Source: Clostridia bacterium
GTDB lineage: Bacteria > Bacillota_A > Clostridia > Christensenellales > Borkfalkiaceae
Assembly (NCBI GenBank): GCA_017457015.1
Contig: JAFTIG010000022.1
Location: forward strand, 1-11,023
Reading direction: 5' to 3'
DNA: 11,023 bases
Shown here: positions 1 to 4,324 of the stretch, piece after piece
How positions within the stretch are numbered: position 1 is the stretch's first letter
Layout of the letters: the number at the start of each line of letters is the position of its first letter
Program-made: the position numbers and the translations under genes
Notes under the pieces: generated by a model
What the model saw: the letters and a program-made list of their open reading frames with translations, nothing else
Database searches by the model: none
What the model was told of the DNA's origin: nothing

Positions 1-650
1 ATTTTACCCGTCTTTAAGACTTCTCTTATGCTAGTGGCGCTAGTTTCACCCTTTTTAAGAGTAGTATCGTTATGGTCACCGTCGCGGTGCATAGGGTAGA
101 TCATAATATCGCTTTTAGTGCGGAGCAAGGCTTTAGTATATTCTAATCCTAGCACGTTGTTCGGTGAAGATATAAGGCTTTCGTCAAAGCGGTCGCCTTT
201 AAGCGTTTTTACCGTTTCAAACTTTGCCTTGGCAAGTGAAATTCCGCCGTCGAGTTTTTCTTTTAAAATCTTTTTAAATTCTTTGCTCTCTTCTATAAGT
301 TCTTTTGCGAGAGATATATAACTTTCTCTATTGCCACTCTCTACTCCAAAACACAGTCCGTCCACTACGCCGAGCGAGTTTATAATATTAACCGCACCGC
401 GCGCAAAAGTTTCTGCGTTTGCGGTTGCAAAGACGGTGGGAAGCTCAATCACCGCGTCAGCCCCTGCGATAATAGCGTGGCGAGCGCGGGTAAATTTATT
501 TAATACGGCAATATCTCCACGCTGGGTAAAGTTACCGCTCATGATAACTATAATCTTGTCGGCTTTAAGAGTGCTTTTAACGTAATCAATATGTTTTAAG
601 TGACCGAGATGGAAGGGGTTATACTCGGCAATAATAGCGCAAATTTTCAT
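1..650 (-). CDS. tmcAL: tRNA(Met) cytidine acetate ligase TmcAL (YlbM family), N-terminal part, cut by window edge
   Basis: Translating the minus strand from the ATG at 650 gives about 216 residues with no stop before the window edge, roughly half the usual 400. It opens MKICAIIAEYNPFHLGH, the HxGH-type nucleotide-binding signature of the family, followed by MSGNFTQRGD (about 37-46), NNVLGLEY and SATSIRE near the edge, all typical of YlbM/TmcAL. The B. subtilis enzyme activates acetate with ATP and acetylates the wobble cytidine C34 of elongator tRNA-Met in the cytoplasm. A weak AAGGGA lies about 13 nt upstream of the start. The gene is divergent from pta-ackA, which produces acetate, the substrate of TmcAL. 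That suggests a shared theme and possibly shared regulation, but this is inference. The family call is very likely right; the C-terminal half cannot be assessed. Confidence 0.93.
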   Translation of the reverse strand, partial: MKICAIIAEYNPFHLGHLKHIDYVKSTLKADKIIVIMSGNFTQRGDIAVLNKFTRARHAIIAGADAVIELPTVFATANAETFARGAVNIINSLGVVDGLCFGVESGNRESYISLAKELIEESKEFKKILKEKLDGGISLAKAKFETVKTLKGDRFDESLISSPNNVLGLEYTKALLRTKSDIMIYPMHRDGDHNDTTLKKGETSATSIREVLKTGK

Positions 651-687
651 AAAATGTGTAAAATCCCTTAATATCTATTTACTTTTT

Positions 688-744
688 TTAACAAATGTTG
701 TAAAATAAATACGTTGTGAAATGCTTTAATGATATTTTACAACA
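688..744. promoter_or_regulatory. Cluster of TTGTnAAAT half-sites with a perfect 12-bp inverted repeat, possible Rex-type operator
   Basis: TGTTGTAAAATA (696-707) and TATTTTACAACA (733-744) are exact reverse complements separated by 25 nt. Inside the gap is a near copy in direct orientation, GTTGTGAAAT (713-722), and just upstream is TTAACAA (688-694), an inverted TTGTTAA. Rex, the NADH-sensing repressor of fermentation genes in Gram-positives, binds palindromes like TTGTGAAATATTTCACAA. TTGTGAAAT at 714-722 is an exact half of that and ATTTTACAA at 734-742 is a one-mismatch other half, but the two are 11 nt apart instead of adjacent. The site lies between divergent tmcAL and pta, so it could control either. 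I saw no clean -35/-10 pair for pta here. The half-site repeats are visible; the assignment to Rex is inference. Confidence 0.45.
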
Positions 745-802
745 AAACGCATAAAATAGCAAAACAATTAAACGGAAAAATTATAAAGGAGCGGATAATA
801 TT

Positions 803-1837
803 ATGTCCAACGTTTTGGAAAATATCAAAAAACAGGCAAGCGCACTCAATAAATGTATAGTTCTTCCTGAAGGTGAAGATTCAAGAGTAGTAGTTGCCGC
901 AGCACAGGCTGTTAAAGAAAATCTCGCACGCGTAGTAGTTCTCGGCAATCCCGAAGAAATCGCTAAAACAAACCCCGAAGTAGACCTTACGGGCGTTACG
1001 GTAATCGATCCCGTAACTTACGATAAGACCACTGCTTATGCGGAAATTCTCTTTAAGGCAAGAGAAGGTAAAATCAATAAAAAAACTGGTCAGCCCGAAT
1101 ACGCTGACGTCGACGCGGCTAAAGCGTCTATATTAAAAGACTACACTATGTACGCTGCACTCATGCTTAAAGCAGGCGACGTTGACGGTTTGGTTTCAGG
1201 TGCGTGCCACTCTACGGCAAACACCCTTCGTCCCGGCTTACAAGTAATTAAGACTGCGCCCGGCATTAACACCGTATCAAGCAGTTTTATCATGGTTGCC
1301 GACCGTGAAAACAAATATAACCCCGACGGCGTTGCAGTATTTGCAGACTGCGCGATAAATATTGAACCCGACGCTCAACAGATTGCAGATATTGCTATTT
1401 CTTCTGCTGAAACGGCTAAAAATATCGCAGGTATCGAACCGAGAGTTGCAATGCTCTCTTTCTCGACCATGGGCTCTGGTAACGACGATAAGTTCTTTAA
1501 GTCCGTTCCCAAAATGCAAGAGGCAACCCGTCTTGCAAAAGCGGCTGCACCCGACCTTAAACTTGACGGTGAATTCCAGTTCGACGCTGCCGTTGCACCT
1601 GAAGTAGGCAAATTAAAAGCCCCCACTTCTCCCGTTGCAGGTAACGCTAACGTATTTATTTTCCCGAACATCAACGCAGGTAACATAGGGTATAAGATTG
1701 CGCAACGTTTCGGTGGATATATGGCGCTCGGTCCTATCTGTCAAGGTTTTGCAAAGCCGATAAACGACCTTTCGCGCGGTTGCAGTAGTGACGACGTTAT
1801 CGCGGTTATTGCAATCACTGCATTACAGGCTCAATAA
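803..1837 (+). CDS. pta: Phosphate acetyltransferase (phosphotransacetylase)
   Basis: This converts acetyl-CoA plus phosphate to acetyl-phosphate and CoA in the cytoplasm, the first step of acetate fermentation. At 344 residues it is the short, single-domain Pta/PTB type, without the N-terminal regulatory domain of the enterobacterial enzyme. Visible signatures are LPEGEDSRVV (21-30), GLVSGACHSTANTLRPG (129-145), MLSFSTMGSG (217-226), DGEFQFDAAV (255-264) and PNINAGNIGYKIAQRFGG (288-305). In SRGCSSDD, Ser324, Arg325 and Asp331 match the catalytic Ser309, Arg310 and Asp316 of the Methanosarcina enzyme by spacing. The start is set by AAAGGAG at 785-791, 11 nt upstream. The gene ends in tandem TAA codons, 39 nt before ackA, with no terminator between, so the two are surely cotranscribed. 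Confidence 0.98.
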   Translation: MSNVLENIKKQASALNKCIVLPEGEDSRVVVAAAQAVKENLARVVVLGNPEEIAKTNPEVDLTGVTVIDPVTYDKTTAYAEILFKAREGKINKKTGQPEYADVDAAKASILKDYTMYAALMLKAGDVDGLVSGACHSTANTLRPGLQVIKTAPGINTVSSSFIMVADRENKYNPDGVAVFADCAINIEPDAQQIADIAISSAETAKNIAGIEPRVAMLSFSTMGSGNDDKFFKSVPKMQEATRLAKAAAPDLKLDGEFQFDAAVAPEVGKLKAPTSPVAGNANVFIFPNINAGNIGYKIAQRFGGYMALGPICQGFAKPINDLSRGCSSDDVIAVIAITALQAQ

Positions 1838-1876
1838 TAATTTTGAATACGAAAATACATTTAAGGAAATATAATC

Positions 1877-3070
1877 ATGAAAATTTTAGTTATAAACGCA
1901 GGTAGCTCATCTCTTAAATATCAACTTATCAATATGGAAGACGAGAGCGTAGTATTAAAGGGCGTATGTGAACGTATTACCGCAACGGGCGGAATACTTA
2001 CCCAAAAGACTTTCGACGATAGAAAACTCGTTATCGAACAAGATATGCCCTCTCATAAAGAAGCGATGGAACTCGTATTAAAGGCAATGCTCGATAAAGA
2101 AAACGGCGCCCTTAACAGCGTTGACGAAATCGGTGCGGTAGGTCACAGAGTTCTCCACTCGGCAGAAGATTTTAAAGAGTCGGTAGTTATCGATGACGAA
2201 GTTATCAGAATTTGCGAAAAGAACGCAGTGTTCGGTCCGCTCCACATGCCCGGTAATATCGCGTGCATCAAGAGTTGCCGTGAAGTTATGAAAGGCGTTC
2301 CGATGGTTGCGGTATTCGATACCACTTTCCACTCGACTATGCCTGCTAAAGCATATATGTACGGTATTCCGTACGAAGTGTACGACGAATATAAGATTAG
2401 AAAATACGGATTCCACGGAACTTCACATAAGTTCGTAAGTCAGGAAACTGGTAAACTTTTAGGAAATCCCAACGCAAAAATGGTTATTTGTCACTTGGGT
2501 AACGGTTCTTCTATCTCTGCGGTAAAAGACGGCAAGTGTCAAGACACTTCTATGGGCTTTACTCCGCTTGAAGGTTTAGTTATGGGTACGCGTAGTGGTG
2601 ATATCGATCCTGCGGCGGTTGATTATTTGAGAGAAAAACTTAACCTTAAACCTGAAGAAGTGGTTAACTATCTCAATAAGAAGTGTGGCGTTTTAGGCGT
2701 TAGCGGAATTTCAAGCGACCTTCGCGATTTAGAAGCGGCTACCGCACAAGGTAACGAAAGAGCGCTTCTCGCACTTGAAATGCTCGCTTATAGAGTAAAG
2801 AAATACGTAGGTAGTTATATTGCCGTTTTAGGCGGTGCGGACGCGATCGTATTTACGGGCGGTATAGGTGAACACTCGCCCAGAATCCGTCGCTTGGTTA
2901 TGGAAGGTATGGAATTCTGCGGTGCTAAATTTGATGAAGATAAAAACCTTGCTTACGATTCGGGTATCGGCTATCTCAATACTGAAGATAGTAAGGTTAA
3001 GATTATCGTTCTTCCTACCAACGAAGAACTTTCTATTGCAAGAGAGACTAAAGTTCTTACCGCAAAATAA
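1877..3070 (+). CDS. ackA: Acetate kinase
   Basis: This transfers the phosphoryl group of acetyl-phosphate to ADP, giving acetate and ATP, and completes the Pta-AckA substrate-level phosphorylation pathway. The length of 397 residues is normal for the family. Key residues known from the Methanosarcina enzyme fall at the expected positions: Asn7, Ser10 and Ser12 in VINAGSSSLKYQL, Arg91 in GHRVLHS, His123, Asp148 in FDTTFHSTMP, His180 in YGFHGTSHK, the Arg of GTRSGD (239) and Glu384 in TNEELSIARET. The nucleotide loop HLGNGSS (206-212) and FTGGIGEHS (326-334) are intact. The segment around His123 reads PLHMPGN where most members have PLHNP. AAGGA at 1863-1867 fixes the start. No GC-rich terminator is visible after the stop before the next promoter at 3111. 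Confidence 0.98.
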   Translation: MKILVINAGSSSLKYQLINMEDESVVLKGVCERITATGGILTQKTFDDRKLVIEQDMPSHKEAMELVLKAMLDKENGALNSVDEIGAVGHRVLHSAEDFKESVVIDDEVIRICEKNAVFGPLHMPGNIACIKSCREVMKGVPMVAVFDTTFHSTMPAKAYMYGIPYEVYDEYKIRKYGFHGTSHKFVSQETGKLLGNPNAKMVICHLGNGSSISAVKDGKCQDTSMGFTPLEGLVMGTRSGDIDPAAVDYLREKLNLKPEEVVNYLNKKCGVLGVSGISSDLRDLEAATAQGNERALLALEMLAYRVKKYVGSYIAVLGGADAIVFTGGIGEHSPRIRRLVMEGMEFCGAKFDEDKNLAYDSGIGYLNTEDSKVKIIVLPTNEELSIARETKVLTAK

Positions 3071-3110
3071 TTAAATTCGGTAAAAGAAAAATATTTTTGC
3101 TTGAAAATCG

Positions 3111-3139
3111 TTGACAACGGGCGACAAATAGTATATACT
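3111..3139 (+). promoter_or_regulatory. Strong sigma-A promoter of the DUF177-rpmF operon
   Basis: TTGACA (3111-3116) and TATACT (3134-3139) are separated by exactly 17 nt, close to the ideal housekeeping promoter. Transcription would start around 3146, giving a short leader of about 20 nt before the ATG at 3167. Some read-through from ackA may add to it, because no terminator is seen between ackA and this site. Confidence 0.9.
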
Positions 3140-3166
3140 TGTTAGGCTTATTAAATTGGGTATATT

Positions 3167-3607
3167 ATGATTTTAGACCTTAAAAAACTGAAAAGAACGG
3201 GAAAAGATAGTAGTAACTTTTTCTTTGAGTATGCACCCGAAACGGAACTTTTGGACCTTCCTAACGCGGATATCGTGCTTCCGATCAGCGTAAACGGGAC
3301 GGTTACTATCACGGGTGAGCATAGTGCGTATTTAGACGGTGAAGTGATTTTTTCCGTCAAAGGCGAATGCACTAGGTGTCTTAAAGATACCGAAAAAGAA
3401 TACGCGTTAAACTTTCAGGAAGCGGTCGAAAGTAATAATCCGGACGGTTACCCCGTCAAAAACGATACGGTCGATTTAAGACCGATAGTCGACGATTTGA
3501 TTACGATAAACTCACCCGTAACGTTCTTATGTGCGGACGATTGCAAAGGAATTTGTACGGGTTGTGGCGTAAATCTTAACGACGACAAATGTAAATGTAA
3601 AAACTAA
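3167..3607 (+). CDS. DUF177 / YceD family protein, four-cysteine type, ahead of rpmF
   Basis: This 146-residue protein is the YceD/DUF177 family member that almost always precedes rpmF in bacteria. In plants and E. coli, relatives have been linked to 23S rRNA or large-subunit accumulation. It is probably cytoplasmic and ribosome-related, though the molecular role is not settled. Visible features are the family signature GECTRCL (67-72, Cys68 and Cys71) and a C-terminal cysteine cluster CADDCKGICTGCG (Cys122, 126, 130, 133) with two more at 142 and 144, suggesting metal binding. The common family form is CKGLCPxCG, so the Pro is replaced here by Thr. Only a weak GGG at 3158-3160 serves as ribosome site, on a leader of about 20 nt. 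rpmF follows after 18 nt in the same transcript. Confidence 0.92.
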   Translation: MILDLKKLKRTGKDSSNFFFEYAPETELLDLPNADIVLPISVNGTVTITGEHSAYLDGEVIFSVKGECTRCLKDTEKEYALNFQEAVESNNPDGYPVKNDTVDLRPIVDDLITINSPVTFLCADDCKGICTGCGVNLNDDKCKCKN

Positions 3608-3625
3608 TAGGGAAGGTATAGAAAA

Positions 3626-3817
3626 ATGGCAGTACAAAAAAGCAAAACGTCAAAACAGAGAACTAACACCAGATACGCACAGTGGAAAATCGATGCACCG
3701 AACCTTTCGGAATGCCCCCAGTGCCACGAACTTAAAGCATCCCACGTTGTCTGCCCCAAATGCGGTTACTATAACGGCAAACAGGTTGTTAACGTAGAAA
3801 AGAAAGAAAAGAACTAA
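3626..3817 (+). CDS. rpmF: 50S ribosomal protein bL32, zinc-binding form
   Basis: This is a 63-residue component of the large ribosomal subunit. It begins MAVQKSKTSKQRTNTRYAQW, the lysine/arginine-rich tail that threads into rRNA, and has two CxxC pairs, Cys30/Cys33 (CPQC) and Cys43/Cys46 (CPKC). It is therefore the zinc-ribbon (C+) version, not the zinc-independent paralogue used under zinc limitation. GGAAGG at about 3611-3616 is a good ribosome site. In many Firmicutes plsX and fatty acid or phospholipid genes follow rpmF, but here the operon stops at a group of stem-loops and an unrelated regulator follows on the other strand. Confidence 0.98.
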   Translation: MAVQKSKTSKQRTNTRYAQWKIDAPNLSECPQCHELKASHVVCPKCGYYNGKQVVNVEKKEKN

Positions 3818-3828
3818 TATGATTTTTT

Positions 3829-3855
3829 AGGGCGTTATTCTAAATAAAACGCCTT
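3829..3855. other. Stem-loop just after rpmF, without a U-tract
   Basis: AGGGCGTT (3829-3836) pairs with AACGCCTT (3848-3855), allowing one G-U, around an 11-nt loop. On the plus strand no T run follows, so it is not a standard terminator for rpmF. On the minus strand the stem is followed by TAAAAAAT, which is also not a U-tract. It could protect the 3' end of the rpmF message; the function is open. Confidence 0.5.
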
Positions 3856-3872
3856 AACAATCTATGAAAAGA

Positions 3873-3910
3873 AACACGCGTGCATACCCGTACGCGCGTG
3901 TTCTATTTTA
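3873..3910 (+). terminator. Probable rho-independent terminator of DUF177-rpmF
   Basis: AACACGCG (3873-3880) pairs perfectly with CGCGTGTT (3895-3902). Two more pairs (U-G and G-C) extend the stem inward, over a loop of about 10 nt. The tract CTATTTT follows directly. The stem is GC-rich and sits about 55 nt past the rpmF stop on the coding strand, so it is the natural end of that operon, although the U-tract is interrupted. Confidence 0.65.
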
Positions 3911-3916
3911 AAAAGT

Positions 3917-3944
3917 AAAGCCACTTATTTTTAAGTGGCTTTTT
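3917..3944. terminator. Bidirectional rho-independent terminator between rpmF and the XRE gene
   Basis: AAAGCCACTTA (3917-3927) and TAAGTGGCTTT (3932-3942) form a perfect 11-bp stem with a TTTT loop. The plus-strand side ends in five T residues (3940-3944). The minus-strand side ends in TTTACTTTTT. It can therefore back up termination of rpmF and also end the XRE message arriving from the other direction. Confidence 0.88.
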
Positions 3945-3960
3945 GCGTGTTTAATTTATA

Positions 3961-3992
3961 ATGCCCGACTATCGTTGGGCATAGTTATTTTT
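3961..3992. terminator. Stem-loop with T-rich flank at the 3' end of the XRE gene
   Basis: ATGCCCGAC (3961-3969) pairs with GTTGGGCAT (3974-3982), with one G-U, over a TATC tetraloop. The plus-strand side continues AGTTATTTTT, a fair but displaced T-tract. On the minus strand, where the XRE gene ends eight bases before the stem, the flank is TATAAATTAAA, which is poor. It may be a third plus-strand terminator or a 3' stability element of the XRE message. Confidence 0.5.
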
Positions 3993-4206
3993 AAAAAGTT
4001 GCAAGCCCTAAAAGGTAGTCGGCGGAAACGTCGTATAACTTGCATAAGAATATAAGTTGTTCGTAATTTAATTCAAACACCCCGTTTTCAAACCTACTGT
4101 ATTGCTGTTGCGTCATAAACAATTTTTCGGCGACTTGCCGTTGTGTGAGTCCAACGTTTCTTCTGGCTTCTTTTAATCGTTTACCAACTTCATATTTAAC
4201 GCTCAT
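3991..4206 (-). CDS. Small XRE/Cro-CI family transcriptional repressor
   Basis: The 71-residue protein is a bare helix-turn-helix domain of the HTH_3 type with no ligand or oligomerisation domain. The pattern is KRLKEARRNVGLTQRQVAE (9-27), then KLFMTQQQYSRFENG (28-42) with the recognition helix at about residues 32-40, then LIFLCKLYDVSADYLLG (51-67), the classic end of this fold. AAAGGGG at 4213-4219 places the start. Its upstream region is shared with the divergent lipoprotein gene and contains two copies of a candidate operator, so it most likely represses both itself and the lipoprotein-PAP2 operon. Similar small proteins occur in phage, plasmids and toxin-antitoxin pairs, but no toxin or phage gene is seen nearby. 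The family is certain; the targets are inferred. Confidence 0.92.
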   Translation of the reverse strand: MSVKYEVGKRLKEARRNVGLTQRQVAEKLFMTQQQYSRFENGVFELNYEQLIFLCKLYDVSADYLLGLATF

Positions 4207-4238
4207 TTTATTCCCCTTTGTTAATATGTTGCATTTAT

Positions 4239-4267
4239 ATTATAAAAATACATCATAAAATGGCTTG
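4239..4267 (-). promoter_or_regulatory. Probable promoter of the XRE gene, strong -10 only
   Basis: The minus strand reads TATAAT at 4244-4239, 33 nt upstream of the XRE start codon. At 17 nt spacing the -35 would be CAAGCC (4267-4262), which is poor, so the promoter may be weak or need help. The first TACATCATAAAATG copy (4249-4262) lies in the spacer, so the repressor bound there would block it. Confidence 0.5.
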
Positions 4268-4289
4268 ACTTACATCATAAAATGATGTA
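4249..4289. promoter_or_regulatory. Double operator: 14-bp direct repeat, second copy a 19-bp palindrome
   Basis: TACATCATAAAATG occurs at 4249-4262 and again at 4271-4284, exactly 22 bp apart, about two helical turns. The second copy extends to TACATCATAAAATGATGTA (4271-4289), a perfect palindrome with 8-bp arms and an AAA centre. It covers the whole spacer of the plus-strand promoter and two bases of its -10. The first copy lies in the spacer of the presumed XRE promoter. This is what a small dimeric XRE repressor with an autoregulated divergent promoter would need. The repeats are directly visible; that the neighbouring XRE protein binds them is inference. Confidence 0.82.
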
Positions 4290-4293
4290 TAAT
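4265..4293 (+). promoter_or_regulatory. Promoter of the lipoprotein-PAP2 operon
   Basis: TTGACT (4265-4270) and a perfect TATAAT (4288-4293) are 17 nt apart, a near-consensus promoter that should be strong when not repressed. Start of transcription would be near 4300, with a leader of about 25 nt including AAAGGAG just before the ATG at 4325. Confidence 0.9.
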
Positions 4294-4324
4294 TTGGTAA
4301 ATAAACACAAAGGAGACATTTTTT

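Noticed and set aside
118..585. Plus-strand open frames of 67 and 84 codons
   Set aside because: They lie opposite the clearly conserved tmcAL frame, have no ribosome site, and their protein sequence is low-complexity serine-rich shadow sequence.
1277..1686. Minus-strand and alternate-frame open frames inside pta
   Set aside because: They are overlaps of a fully conserved gene, with no family resemblance and no start signals.
2078..2416. A 112-codon minus-strand frame inside ackA
   Set aside because: It is a shadow of the acetate kinase frame, whose catalytic residues all lie in the plus-strand reading.
3071..3110. Terminator after ackA
   Set aside because: Only an AT palindrome (AAAAATATTTTT) is present, with no GC-rich stem, so read-through toward the next promoter is possible.
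3991..4206. XRE protein as the antitoxin of a toxin-antitoxin pair
   Set aside because: The partner gene is a 723-residue exported lipoprotein on the opposite strand, and no small toxin-like gene is next to it.
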